Part shown: positions 8,335 through 16,415 of the stretch, in pieces
Layout: each line of letters starts with the position of its first letter
Numbering within the stretch: position 1 is the stretch's first letter
Assembly: GCF_002027555.1 (NCBI RefSeq)
Contig: NZ_MXAP01000116.1
Location: 1 to 25,265, forward strand
DNA length: 25,265 bases
Origin: Moraxella equi
GTDB taxonomy: Bacteria; Pseudomonadota; Gammaproteobacteria; Pseudomonadales; Moraxellaceae
Direction of reading: 5' to 3'
The notes under the pieces: model-generated
Database searches by the model: none
Seen by the model: only the letters and a program-made list of their open reading frames with translations
What the model was told of the DNA's origin: nothing
Program-made: the position numbers and the translations under genes

Positions 8335-8363
8335 ACAATACCGCAAACCGATAAAAACGTCAA
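8335..8363 (-). promoter_or_regulatory. Candidate promoter of the CstA-type gene
   Basis: On the minus strand TTGACG (8363-8358) and TATTGT (8340-8335) stand 17 bp apart. The predicted start gives a leader of about 95 nt before the ATG at 8232. The -35 matches 5 of 6 consensus bases and the -10 matches 4 of 6. Confidence 0.45.
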
Positions 8364-8475
8364 TGCACATTTGTGGGTAGCTGATAACAATTTATGATTA
8401 ATTTTATAAATAAATGATTTTTGTATTTTAAAGGGTAAATTGGTAAAAATTAGGGCGTAACGTTTGTTAATTTTT

Positions 8476-8484
8476 TGGTATAAT
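8476..8484 (+). promoter_or_regulatory. Extended -10 promoter for the 8550 gene and clpS
   Basis: TGGTATAAT is a perfect extended -10 (TGn plus TATAAT), with no clear -35 at 17 bp. Transcription would begin near 8491, giving a leader of about 59 nt to the ATG at 8550. Confidence 0.55.
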
Positions 8485-8549
8485 AATGCACTTTTACGTG
8501 TAAATATACATGTCTCTTTATTGTTCACTTTGTGTGGTTTGATTTTGTC

Positions 8550-9308
8550 ATGAATTCTTTAAATCGTAATTTTCGCCAGCAAGGCATTTCTCATCAGCGT
8601 GGTTCGGCACAGCAGATTTTGGTGCTGTTTGTCATTGCTTTGGCGTTGGTGGCGATGGTTATGGCAGTTTTTGGCTATAAAATTGGACACAAGCAAGGAC
8701 TAAGAAAAGGGGTGAGCTTGCAAACCGTTCAAGCCCAAGACGGCAGTGAAGATCCATTACAAGGCATGACGGTCAATGAAGCCAAGTTAAAACAACAACT
8801 TGACTCAGCGGTCAAAGAGCGTGACATTAGCTTGTCAAACCTAGAAACATTGCGTGAACAAAATGAAGAGCTAACCACAAAAAACCTGCAACTGGCTCAA
8901 GTCAATGAGCTGTTTAAGAAAAAACTTGCCAAAGATGGTGGTATTCCCCTTGAAATATTGGGCAGTGAGATTCTGTCATTGCCTGATAACACCTATGAGT
9001 ATCGTTTTGATGTGGCGATGATAGCGTCATCAGGCTCGACCATGAACATGGCACCCAAGATGACCCTGCTAAACGCCACCAGCATGGTGCAAATCCCCTT
9101 AAAGCCTGCCATTTATGAGATTAAAGATGTGGAACGGATTCGTGGGCGGTTTGTCATGCCCAAAGATTTTGTGCCTAAGCAAATCAAGCTAGAAATCAAT
9201 GCAGGTGGTGAGCGTGTCGAACAGCTCTATAACTGGCAAGTGGGCGAAGTCGTTGCCCAAAGGGAAGATAAGGGCGTGAGTGAGCGTCCTGTCGGTGCAG
9301 GCGAATAA
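8550..9308 (+). CDS. Single-pass membrane coiled-coil protein of unknown function
   Basis: Not confidently recognised. The 252-residue product has a basic N-terminal tail, one membrane helix (about residues 22-42, LVLFVIALALVAMVMAVFGY), a Gln/Glu/Lys-rich coiled coil (about 75-130), and a C-terminal domain (135-235) rich in beta-type sequence. The layout recalls the DUF6776-type proteins of Pseudomonas and Acinetobacter, a resemblance I cannot verify. Topology is probably N-in with the coiled coil and domain in the periplasm. The ATG at 8550 is preferred over an in-frame GTG at 8532. clpS follows after 21 nt, so both are probably cotranscribed. Confidence 0.75.
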   Translation: MNSLNRNFRQQGISHQRGSAQQILVLFVIALALVAMVMAVFGYKIGHKQGLRKGVSLQTVQAQDGSEDPLQGMTVNEAKLKQQLDSAVKERDISLSNLETLREQNEELTTKNLQLAQVNELFKKKLAKDGGIPLEILGSEILSLPDNTYEYRFDVAMIASSGSTMNMAPKMTLLNATSMVQIPLKPAIYEIKDVERIRGRFVMPKDFVPKQIKLEINAGGERVEQLYNWQVGEVVAQREDKGVSERPVGAGE

Positions 9309-9329
9309 CAGTAAAAGCAAAGGTGTGAT

Positions 9330-9644
9330 ATGAGCCAACATGAATCTGATATCGACAGCCAAAACGATGTGATAACTAAGCCAGAACAGGCAGAAGTACC
9401 ATTGTTTCATGTGGTCATGCATAATGATAACTTTACCACGATGGACTTTGTGGTGTTTGTGCTCGTTGAAGTGTTTGCTCATGGCATGGATAAAGCTGTA
9501 TCTTTAATGATGGACATTCATCAAACAGGGCAGGCGATTGTGGCGACCCTACCCAAAGAGATTGGTGAGATGAAAATCGCCATCGTGCAAGAGTATGCCG
9601 AAGAAGCTGAGTTTCCGCTGTTGGTTACTTTAAAGAGAGCATAA
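9330..9644 (+). CDS. clpS: ATP-dependent Clp protease adaptor ClpS
   Basis: ClpS delivers N-end-rule substrates to ClpAP. The 104-residue protein has a flexible acidic N-terminal tail (1-24) and the ClpS core. HNDNFTTMDFV (31-41) corresponds to E. coli VNDDYTPMEFV, and the substrate-pocket residues Asn32, Asp33, Thr36, Met38, Met60/61 and His64 are present. The third acidic residue of the NDD motif is Asn here. The C-terminus FPLLVTLKRA matches the family end. The ribosome site AAGGTG lies 5 nt before the ATG. clpA, the usual downstream neighbour, is absent: a TrmB-like gene follows instead. Length matches the family (about 106). Confidence 0.88.
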   Translation: MSQHESDIDSQNDVITKPEQAEVPLFHVVMHNDNFTTMDFVVFVLVEVFAHGMDKAVSLMMDIHQTGQAIVATLPKEIGEMKIAIVQEYAEEAEFPLLVTLKRA

Positions 9645-9745
9645 CAGAATAAAATATATTCTTGTGTAAAATCAATATCTTATCTTTAAAACAGTATTGT
9701 ATATAAAAACTGTCATTTTCCATTATTTTTAGACTCATCATTTTT

Positions 9746-10411
9746 ATGCCATCCAATCCGTTATCTCATTATTTCCCCCGAATATTTCATTTAGCCAGTT
9801 TGCGTCCGCCTAGGGATTTTTATCCCATTGCTGATACACCCATTTGCCTTGAAATCGGAGCGGGCAAGGGCAAGCACGCCTTGTTATTTGCCCATCAAAA
9901 CCCTGATAAACACCTATATGCCATAGAACGCACCGCCATAAAGTTTGGGGCGTTTGACAAACAGGCAGGTATGGCAAATCCGCCCAATCTGACCGCCATT
10001 CACGCTGACGCCATTGCGTGGACAGCTTTTGCGGTGTATCCCAAGCAGCTCCAAACCTGCTTTATCTTATACCCCAACCCCGAACCCAAAAACAAAAACC
10101 AGCGTTTTTTGAATATGCCATTCTTTGAGCTGTTACTGTCCAAGATGGCAGATGGTGGGCAGATTATTTTGGCAAGTAACATTAGCGACTATATCGACGA
10201 AGCTGAGCGACTGCTTACTGAGATGTGGCAACTGCCTTATGTTAAAAGGCAGATAGAGCCGATGTCGGCACGCACGCATTTTGAGATTAAATATTTGGCA
10301 CGGGGCGAGCGTTGCCAAGAACTTATCATTACCAAGCCTGGCGGTTATCGTACCCGTTTTGATGAGACATTGCCCCTACATTTATCATGGTCGCCAAGCG
10401 ATGAAGCCTAA
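9746..10411 (+). CDS. TrmB-related SAM-dependent methyltransferase
   Basis: The 221-residue protein carries a class I SAM-binding loop (LEIGAGKGKHALLFA, 35-49), the TrmB-type acidic segment AIERT (59-63), and FILYPNPEPKNKNQR (106-120) where canonical TrmB has FPDPW-K--H-KRR. The C-terminal part contains ARTHFEIKYLARGE, like the TrmB end. TrmB makes 7-methylguanosine 46 in tRNA. The changed FPDPW motif fits a recurring TrmB-like subfamily of Pseudomonas and Acinetobacter, so the substrate is uncertain. The ATG at 9746 lacks a clear ribosome site. Its 3' end overlaps the next gene by 11 nt, which suggests translational coupling. The 101-bp gap before it is AT-rich with only weak hairpins. Confidence 0.8.
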   Translation: MPSNPLSHYFPRIFHLASLRPPRDFYPIADTPICLEIGAGKGKHALLFAHQNPDKHLYAIERTAIKFGAFDKQAGMANPPNLTAIHADAIAWTAFAVYPKQLQTCFILYPNPEPKNKNQRFLNMPFFELLLSKMADGGQIILASNISDYIDEAERLLTEMWQLPYVKRQIEPMSARTHFEIKYLARGERCQELIITKPGGYRTRFDETLPLHLSWSPSDEA

Positions 10412-11600
10412 GGTTGCCATCATTGGGGCAGGGGCGAGTGGTCTTATGGTCGCAGAGCATTTGTCCGCTTATGATGTGGACATTTGTGTCTATGAGCAAA
10501 TGCCAAGTGCAGGCCGCAAAATCCTATGGGCAGGCAAGACAGGGCTAAATGTCAGCCATGCCGAGTCGATGACGGCTTTTGTGGGGCGTTACACCCCGTC
10601 CGACTGGCTGACACCTTTTTTGCAAGTCTGTGATAATGCGTGGGTCGTAGATTGGCTCGCTGGGCTGGGCATTGAGACCTATGTCGGGTCAAGTGGGCGG
10701 ATTTTTCCCGTGCAGATGAAAGCATCGGCATTTCTAAGGGCATGGTTACGTCGCTTGATGGCAAGGGGCGTGCAGATTTTTTATCGTCATGAGTGCTTGG
10801 GCGTGAATGGTAATGCCGTGCGATTTACCCATGATGGGGCGGAGTTTGAGCAGACGTTTAATGTCATCGTGCTAGCATGTGGTGGCGGTTCATATCGGCG
10901 ATTGGGGGCGACAGGCACATGGCAGGCATGGCTGTCCGATGATGAGCTAACTCCGTTGTATGCCAGTAATGTCGGGGTGGTGCGGTCGTGGTCGCCTTAC
11001 ATGGATAAGTTTTTTGGTAAACCGTTAAAAAGGGTGGGTCTGTGGACAGATGGTGAGCCTGTCTCCCAAGGCGACATCATCATTACTCATTATGGCATGG
11101 AGAGCGGACTGATTTATAAATACAACAAAGCCATGCGTGCGTGTCATGATAGGATAAGGGTGTATTTGGATTTATTGCCTGACAAATCGCCAGATGACAT
11201 CGCCAAGATATTTGCCAAAAATAAAAAGCAGTCTTTGAATAACATTTTACGAAAAATCGGCTTGGATGACGTGAAAATCGCCCTAATTCGTGAATGTACC
11301 CATAGGGCAGACTGGGCAAATCACGAACGCATGACAAGTTTTGTTAAATGCCTGCCGATGATGTTTGATGGTTTTCGCCCGATGGATGAAGCCATTAGCA
11401 CAGGTGGCGGTGTCAAGCGGTCAGCATTAACTGATGAATTACAACTAAAATCCAATCCCGCTGTCTTTGTCTGTGGTGAGATGTTGGATTTTGATGCCCC
11501 GACGGGTGGTTATCTTTTGACGGCATGTTTTGCCACAGGGCAGGCGGTGGGACGTGGCGTGGCTCAGCTTTTAAAATTGCAACCGATAAAGGCAAGCTAA
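10401..11600 (+). CDS. NAD(P)/FAD-dependent flavoprotein, TIGR03862/HI0933-like
   Basis: The 399-residue protein opens with a Rossmann FAD-binding motif (VAIIGAGASGLMVAEHL, 5-21), followed by the HI0933/YhiN-type pattern GRKILWAGKTGLNVSHAE, then VLACGGGSYRRLGATG in the middle and a second FAD-contact region FVCGEMLDFDAPTGGYLLTACFATG at the C-terminus. These fit the TIGR03862 flavoprotein family, whose reaction is unknown. Relatives in the HI0933 group have been linked to tRNA or protein-associated redox steps only tentatively. The start overlaps the TrmB-like stop by 11 nt. The gene converges on the lipase-like gene with a 26-bp gap and no obvious terminator. Confidence 0.82.
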   Translation: MKPKVAIIGAGASGLMVAEHLSAYDVDICVYEQMPSAGRKILWAGKTGLNVSHAESMTAFVGRYTPSDWLTPFLQVCDNAWVVDWLAGLGIETYVGSSGRIFPVQMKASAFLRAWLRRLMARGVQIFYRHECLGVNGNAVRFTHDGAEFEQTFNVIVLACGGGSYRRLGATGTWQAWLSDDELTPLYASNVGVVRSWSPYMDKFFGKPLKRVGLWTDGEPVSQGDIIITHYGMESGLIYKYNKAMRACHDRIRVYLDLLPDKSPDDIAKIFAKNKKQSLNNILRKIGLDDVKIALIRECTHRADWANHERMTSFVKCLPMMFDGFRPMDEAISTGGGVKRSALTDELQLKSNPAVFVCGEMLDFDAPTGGYLLTACFATGQAVGRGVAQLLKLQPIKAS

Positions 11601-11626
11601 AAAGCCAAAAGCACACCCTAGATAGG

Positions 11627-12280
11627 CTAAGCCCGTCTAAATTTACCGTATTCCAAAAAATGTACCACTTGGTTGGCAACAGCAGAGCTGGTTAGCATGC
11701 CTGTATGAGTGACAGGTAAAATCAGGCTGTCGGTGGCAGATGGTAGTTCGGTCTCATGGACAAATACCGTGCCGTCATGGGCATGTCGGGTGCGGTAGTG
11801 GCGGTTGTGATAATTTAAAAACAGAAGACCCAAGCCTTGGGGCTTATCCCCTGCAATCACGCCAAATTCCACGTCATTAGGCACGCTCGGGCAAGTGCCG
11901 TCTAACGCTCCGATATAGGACTGTCCGACTAGGGGTGACAGCGTGCGTTTAACATAAGTGGCACAAACACTGCCTTGATGAGGCGTGCCAAGGGAGACAC
12001 AGCGATGAACTTGCCATGCGGGATAGTCGTGTAAAAACTGCCGAATCACCAATCCGCCCAGACTGTGAGCCACGAGATTGATGGGTTTGTCGGGACTATG
12101 ATGAGTGAGCAGGTAGTCATTTAGGCGTTTGGCGTGTGCCGAGACGTCTTGGCGGAGACTGTGATAGGTGGGTGTATGCACGACAAAATCCGCTCGCCGA
12201 ATGTATCTGGCAAGCGGATAAACAATCAAACTGGTTTGGTGCAAACCATGCAAGACGAGCGTGGTAGGTTTATTTGCCAC
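11627..12280 (-). CDS. Alpha/beta-hydrolase, lipase/PGAP1-like
   Basis: The 217-residue protein has the alpha/beta-hydrolase layout: an oxyanion strand LVLHGLHQT (8-16), the nucleophile elbow AHSLGG with Ser73, SLGTPHQGS (96-104) as in triacylglycerol lipases, and likely Asp169 (HDGTV) and His192 (THTGML). No signal peptide is seen, so it is probably cytoplasmic. The substrate is unknown. The start is a GTG at 12280 that lies inside the last codons of infA (11-nt overlap, GTGGCAAATAA containing the infA stop). Translation is therefore likely coupled to infA, and the infA promoter probably drives it. Confidence 0.75.
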   Translation of the reverse strand: MANKPTTLVLHGLHQTSLIVYPLARYIRRADFVVHTPTYHSLRQDVSAHAKRLNDYLLTHHSPDKPINLVAHSLGGLVIRQFLHDYPAWQVHRCVSLGTPHQGSVCATYVKRTLSPLVGQSYIGALDGTCPSVPNDVEFGVIAGDKPQGLGLLFLNYHNRHYRTRHAHDGTVFVHETELPSATDSLILPVTHTGMLTSSAVANQVVHFLEYGKFRRA

Positions 12281-12491
12281 GATAAGTAATGCGACCTTTG
12301 GATAAATCGTAAGGGGTCATCTCAACCTTGACTTTATCGCCTGTCAGAATGCGGATATAGTGTTTACGCATCTTGCCTGAGATGTGAGCGATGATTTCGT
12401 GTCCGTTGTCAAGGCGGACTTTAAATAGGGTGTTTGGTAGCGTGTCAATGACTTCGCCTTCAAACTCGATGATGTCGTCTTTTTTTGCCAT
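12270..12491 (-). CDS. infA: Translation initiation factor IF-1
   Basis: IF-1 binds the ribosomal A site on the 30S subunit and assists IF-2 and IF-3. The 73-residue product is the canonical OB-fold protein, beginning [20 protein letters not shown] and ending with [12 protein letters not shown], with [19 protein letters not shown] in between. Length and sequence match bacterial IF-1 throughout (E. coli 72). It has its own strong promoter at 12521-12549 and ends inside the start of the downstream hydrolase gene. Confidence 0.97.
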   Translation of the reverse strand: MAKKDDIIEFEGEVIDTLPNTLFKVRLDNGHEIIAHISGKMRKHYIRILTGDKVKVEMTPYDLSKGRITYRGK

Positions 12492-12520
12492 AAGTCAGAT
12501 AAGTTAAAAATGAAAGCGGT

Positions 12521-12549
12521 ATTATAGTAGAAATTACATAAAATAGCAA
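12521..12549 (-). promoter_or_regulatory. infA promoter
   Basis: On the minus strand TTGCTA (12549-12544) and a perfect TATAAT (12526-12521) are exactly 17 bp apart in the gap between truA and infA. The start would be near 12514, giving a leader of about 23 nt. The element follows the truA stop directly, so infA can be expressed independently of truA. Confidence 0.75.
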
Positions 12550-12553
12550 TGGA

Positions 12554-13360
12554 TTACTCTAATAAACCAAGCCACAACGGGGTCAAAGGCTGTTTTGGCA
12601 GTAGTTGTTGGAATTTGTCAGGATAATAAGCATTGATAAAATACAGCCCATCCGCATCTGCCGTGGGTGGCAGTCGTGAGCGGTCTTTGGTATCGATGAG
12701 TGTAGGCAAAGCGTCAATGTGGAGCCTGCCTGTGCCAATGGCAAACAGCATGCCCATGATATTACGCACCATATGGTGCAAAAAGCCGTCTGCTTGAATG
12801 TCTAACACAAGATACGCCCCATTTTTAAATAGGCGGATGTGATGAACATCTCGGACGGGCTTGTTAGATTGGCACATGGATGAGCGAAAACTGCTAAAAT
12901 CATGCGTGCCAAGCAGAAGTTGGCTGGCCTGCACCATAACATCGACATCAAGGGGTTCATAAAAATGAGTGACTTGATGGCGTAAGATGGCAGGGCGATA
13001 GGGTTGATTTAGGGTGATGTAACGATAACGGCGAGCGACGGCACCAAAGCGTGCGTGAAAGTCATCAGGCATGGGCATAACCCACGTTAAGGCGATGTCG
13101 TCGGGCAGTAGGGTGTTTACGCCACGAAGCCACTGGTGGGGCGTGCGATGAGCGGTGGTGGCAAAATGAGCCACCATATTACCTGCATGCACCCCTGCAT
13201 CAGTGCGACCTGCGGCGATGACTTCCACAGGTTCGTTAGCGACTTTGGAGATGGCGTATTCAAGGCGGGCTTGAATGCTGTCCACTTCTTGCTGACGTTG
13301 CCAACCTTTATAATGCGTGCCAATGAACTCAATGCCAATGGCGTGGATTGTCATACTCAT
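12554..13360 (-). CDS. truA: tRNA pseudouridine(38-40) synthase TruA
   Basis: TruA converts uridines 38-40 of the anticodon stem to pseudouridine. The 268-residue protein has the family motif AAGRTDAGVHA (49-59) with catalytic Asp54, RRYRY in the middle, the ASQLLLGTHDFSSF segment, and the C-terminal FLHHMVRNIMG helix, all typical of TruA. Length matches E. coli (270). The ATG at 13360 lies 6 nt past the asparaginase stop. An upstream TTG (13366) and a downstream ATG (13354) are alternatives. It is probably cotranscribed with the asparaginase gene. Confidence 0.93.
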   Translation of the reverse strand: MSMTIHAIGIEFIGTHYKGWQRQQEVDSIQARLEYAISKVANEPVEVIAAGRTDAGVHAGNMVAHFATTAHRTPHQWLRGVNTLLPDDIALTWVMPMPDDFHARFGAVARRYRYITLNQPYRPAILRHQVTHFYEPLDVDVMVQASQLLLGTHDFSSFRSSMCQSNKPVRDVHHIRLFKNGAYLVLDIQADGFLHHMVRNIMGMLFAIGTGRLHIDALPTLIDTKDRSRLPPTADADGLYFINAYYPDKFQQLLPKQPLTPLWLGLLE

Positions 13361-13366
13361 CACCAA

Positions 13367-14338
13367 TCACCAGTTATCAGAACATAAAGCGTTATTTATC
13401 GCCAGCCATAAAAGTCGCCCGTAGATGGCAGGAATGCTCAATTTACCCCCTGACCACACATGATAAGCATATTGCCAAGACCCTACGGCATAAGTGGTGC
13501 TCACTCCATGAAAAGGACACATGGTGGTGCATACCACAGGGATGTTTTGTTTATGTAGTCGGTCAAGCTCGGCGATGATGGCATCACTTTTGGGTAAGTT
13601 GCCCGCCCCATAGGTGATAAGGATGACAGCAGTGGTGTCGTCATTGATGTTGGCTAACTCTTGGGCGATGTGGTTTGTGTCATTGGGCAGTAAAAAAATG
13701 CTTTTGATGTTGGCGGTATTGGCGTGATGTTTGATGATGTCAAAAGGCTCGGGGCGGACTGTGGGTAATGTCAGGCTTGGATGGCTGACGTGTGTGCCAT
13801 AAAAGGCATTGGGACTGAGACTGTCTATTTTTTGAGTGTTGTCCGCCCAAAAGGTTTGGTGGTAAAACTGCACAAACACACCTTGACGGGTTTGGCTGAC
13901 ATTGATGGCATCTGATAGATTATGCCAAGCATCGCTGATGTCATCTATGTGATAAGTAGGATTATCTGCCACAAGTAGTGGATTCATACTCCCTGTGATA
14001 ACCAAGGATAAGTCGCGGTTGGTAAAGGCGTGAAATAAAAAACTTGCCAAAAAACTTAGGGTATCCGTACCTGTAATCAGTACAAATCGTCTGGCACCTT
14101 GCTGATGGGCGGTACCGATGAGTTCATAAAAATGGGCAAAGTCAGTGGGAGTTAAGGTGCTACTGTCTTTGATGCAGTCATTATCCAAAATGACTTGCTT
14201 GCTGCCTAATCGGCTGTTTAATAAATTTTGTAAAACAGGTAAAAACTCATGGGCGGGTAAGGGCGATAAAGGCGTGCCATGACTGCCAAAAGTACCGCCA
14301 GCATAAATAAGATGGATGTCGTCTGATTGATAGAGCAT
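13367..14338 (-). CDS. Type I (cytoplasmic-type) L-asparaginase
   Basis: The protein hydrolyses asparagine to aspartate and ammonia. It has 323 residues and no signal peptide. The first catalytic threonine lies in IYAGGTFGS (Thr16), where the family has TGGTI. The second set is in ITGTDTL (Thr91-Asp92-Thr93), followed by LVITGSMNPL. The C-terminal YGAGNLP matches the YGxGN-P motif of AnsA. The YAGGTF spelling departs from the usual TGGT. It resembles bacterial AnsA but is slightly shorter (338 in E. coli). truA follows 6 nt downstream. Confidence 0.85.
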   Translation of the reverse strand: MLYQSDDIHLIYAGGTFGSHGTPLSPLPAHEFLPVLQNLLNSRLGSKQVILDNDCIKDSSTLTPTDFAHFYELIGTAHQQGARRFVLITGTDTLSFLASFLFHAFTNRDLSLVITGSMNPLLVADNPTYHIDDISDAWHNLSDAINVSQTRQGVFVQFYHQTFWADNTQKIDSLSPNAFYGTHVSHPSLTLPTVRPEPFDIIKHHANTANIKSIFLLPNDTNHIAQELANINDDTTAVILITYGAGNLPKSDAIIAELDRLHKQNIPVVCTTMCPFHGVSTTYAVGSWQYAYHVWSGGKLSIPAIYGRLLWLAINNALCSDNW

Positions 14339-14386
14339 GATAAGCTAAGTGTAAAATGATTGGGCGAATCATAGCATGGTTTTGGC

Positions 14387-14421
14387 AAAAAAGCAAAAAG
14401 GCACATCGTAAGACATGCCTT
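14387..14421 (-). terminator. Likely terminator of the fimV pair
   Basis: On the minus strand AAGGCA (14421-14416) pairs with TGCCTT (14403-14398) over a 12-base loop, followed by a T-rich run (complement of 14387-14397, interrupted by GC). It lies 21 bp past the stop of the C-terminal FimV half. The stem is short. Confidence 0.55.
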
Positions 14422-14441
14422 ATATGTTGATAGCTACGACA

Positions 14442-16355
14442 TTATACTAATTGGGTTAATAACTCACGTGCGTTTTGTTGCTGAGTGGCATTACCTGTTT
14501 GTATTACTTCATCAAGCAGACGTTTGGCACTGTCGTACTCGCCAAGGTCAAGATATTGTTTGGCAAGATTCAGTGTCACTTCTGTATTGTCAAGATTATC
14601 AACAAAACTCAGCTCGGATGGCACTCCTGCAGTTTGAGTGGGTTGTTTTGACACGGGGGATGCAGTGGTTACTGGTTGGGCGGATGGCGCGACTTTGGGT
14701 GAAGACATTGGAGCAGTGACTGCTGGCGTTTCGGCAAAATCAAAACCACTGAAGCTGAGATCGTTCGTCTCGGTGATGGATGTTGCATCAAATGCTAGCT
14801 CGTTAGCATCAAACGCCAATGCGGTATCTTGTGTTGGCGTAGTTGCTTTTGATGGCGTAGGTTGAGCTGTTTGCGTATCCAGACCCAAGTCAAGGTTATC
14901 AAAACTCAAGTTGTCATTGGTGTTAGCAGGAGTGGGTTTAGGTGTTGGTGTGCTGTCTAAACCTAAGTCAAAATCAGCAAAATCAGCACTAGGGGTGGCA
15001 GGTGTAGGTGCTGGTTTGATAGCAGGCTCAGGCTCACTAACCAAGCCAAAGTCAGCATCAAGACCGTCAAAGCCCAATCCATTATCAGCATTTGTTTGTG
15101 GTGTAGGTGCTGCTGGGGTGGTTTGGGTGTCAAATGACAAGTCAAAGCCTCCAAGATCCGACATATCAGCTTGGGATACTGGGGTAGGAGATGGCGTGGT
15201 AGGTTGTGCAGGAGATGATAAGTCGGCATCAAAATCAAAGCCGTCAAGTGCCAAATCATTAGCAGGTGTAGTAGTAACTGGGGTTGCAACTGGTTCAGGT
15301 GTCAAATCAAAGTCAAAACCTAAGTCATCAGAGTTGACAGGGCTAGCACTTGGGACTGGTGCAGGAGTAGGTGCATCAAAGTTAAAATCAAACGCATCTA
15401 ATTCATCAGAGTTTGGGGTTGGAGCTGTCTGAGCAACTGTGTTTGGTGCTGGCTTGGTGTCAAAGTCAGCTGATAAGTCGCTATTTAACTCACCACCCAA
15501 ACCAATGTCTAAAGCACCACCTAAGCCTTGGTTGAAATCATCATCTAGCATATCAAAATCAAGGGTTGGCTCATTAGCTGGTGGTGTGCTTGATGGTTCG
15601 TCAAAAGAAAAATCATCAAAATCTAAGGTGGGTTCTTCCAGGGCAGGCTTGGCGATAGGCTGCGTCTCTTGGGATGGAACGTCAAAACTTAGATCAAAAT
15701 CGTTATTCTCAACAGCAGATTTGGCTGATGGTGTTGGGATTTGTGGTGTGTCAAAATCAAAATCAAGTTCATTGATATTGTCATTAGGAGTGGCGAGAGT
15801 AGGTTCGGGCGTCTCAAATTCAAAATCTAAGCCACTGTCAAGAGAGTTGGATGGTTCGGATTGTGGGGCGACCGCCACTGCATCTGCAGGGGTAGTCATG
15901 GTGACAGTTTGGGTGGGTGCTGGTGTTTGAATTGCCGCACTGGACATTTCTTCTTCTAGCAAAGATTTGCAAAAATCAGCTTCACGAATGGTTTCACCAT
16001 CGGCAATCTCATGGATTTTTTGGTGTAGCTGGTTAAAGGCAGCAAACTGTTTGGTGACGCCATAAGTTTGTAGCAGTTTTAGCATCGCACCGTTATGACG
16101 GGGGTTGGTCATTAGTATCCGTTTTAACTCGGCAATCGCTTCATTGTAGTTTTGATTACGGATATGAGCCTCAGCGGTGGCAAGGTCATTGCTAGTTGCT
16201 GTCGGCGTGGGTGCTACTGAGGTTTGCTGAGCAGGGATATGAGCCTGTGGGTTTGCAGGCAGTTCTGATTTTTGAGCTTGTAGTTTTTTTAATACAAAAA
16301 ACGCCGCAATTCCAATCACAACAACAGCACCGATGGCGATAATAATGGTTTCCAT
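14442..16355 (-). CDS. fimV: FimV C-terminal half: membrane-anchored TPR protein
   Basis: The 637-residue protein starts with a membrane helix (residues about 4-22) followed by KKLQAQK, giving an N-out, C-in topology. Residues about 58-110 form a TPR-like unit (ATAEAHIRNQNYNEAIAELK). About 150-560 is a long acidic, Pro/Thr-rich stretch with some 15 short Asp/Phe blocks such as ELDFDFDTP, DAFDFNFDAP and LGGFDLSFDT. The last 45 residues (VTLNLAKQYLDLGEYDSAKR) match the FimV C-terminal domain. In FimV/HubP/TspA landmark proteins this is the cytoplasmic half that recruits polar and type IV pilus factors. It has its own ribosome site (CGGAG, 7 nt) and lies 60 bp after the N-terminal half. Confidence 0.85.
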   Translation of the reverse strand: METIIIAIGAVVVIGIAAFFVLKKLQAQKSELPANPQAHIPAQQTSVAPTPTATSNDLATAEAHIRNQNYNEAIAELKRILMTNPRHNGAMLKLLQTYGVTKQFAAFNQLHQKIHEIADGETIREADFCKSLLEEEMSSAAIQTPAPTQTVTMTTPADAVAVAPQSEPSNSLDSGLDFEFETPEPTLATPNDNINELDFDFDTPQIPTPSAKSAVENNDFDLSFDVPSQETQPIAKPALEEPTLDFDDFSFDEPSSTPPANEPTLDFDMLDDDFNQGLGGALDIGLGGELNSDLSADFDTKPAPNTVAQTAPTPNSDELDAFDFNFDAPTPAPVPSASPVNSDDLGFDFDLTPEPVATPVTTTPANDLALDGFDFDADLSSPAQPTTPSPTPVSQADMSDLGGFDLSFDTQTTPAAPTPQTNADNGLGFDGLDADFGLVSEPEPAIKPAPTPATPSADFADFDLGLDSTPTPKPTPANTNDNLSFDNLDLGLDTQTAQPTPSKATTPTQDTALAFDANELAFDATSITETNDLSFSGFDFAETPAVTAPMSSPKVAPSAQPVTTASPVSKQPTQTAGVPSELSFVDNLDNTEVTLNLAKQYLDLGEYDSAKRLLDEVIQTGNATQQQNARELLTQLV

Positions 16356-16370
16356 GATAACTCCGATTTA

Positions 16371-16406
16371 TTAAGCTTGATATACAGGCTTAATGGGCAA
16401 TGGCCC
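16371..16406. repeat. Two stem-loops in the 60-bp gap between the fimV halves
   Basis: TTAAGC (16371-16376) pairs with GCTTAA (16388-16393) around an 11-base loop. GGGC (16395-16398) pairs with GCCC (16403-16406) around a 4-base loop. On the minus (coding) strand neither is followed by a T run, so they are not clear terminators. They could affect mRNA stability or the relative amounts of the two halves. Confidence 0.4.
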
Positions 16407-16415
16407 TTTTGTTAA

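Larger units (their letters stand above)
8233..8549. other. Divergent intergenic region (317 bp)
   Basis: An AT-rich region between two divergent genes. It holds a candidate promoter for the CstA-type gene (8335-8363, minus), an extended -10 promoter for the + strand gene (8476-8484), and the cstA ribosome site. I see no tRNA, small RNA, CRP-like palindrome or convincing small reading frame. Confidence 0.6.

Noticed and set aside
14911..15930. Two long + strand open frames (14911-15432 and 15439-15930) opposite the fimV C-terminal half
   Set aside because: Their composition is Ser/Lys/Gly-rich low complexity, mirroring the Asp/Phe/Pro repeats of the real gene. They have no recognisable domain.
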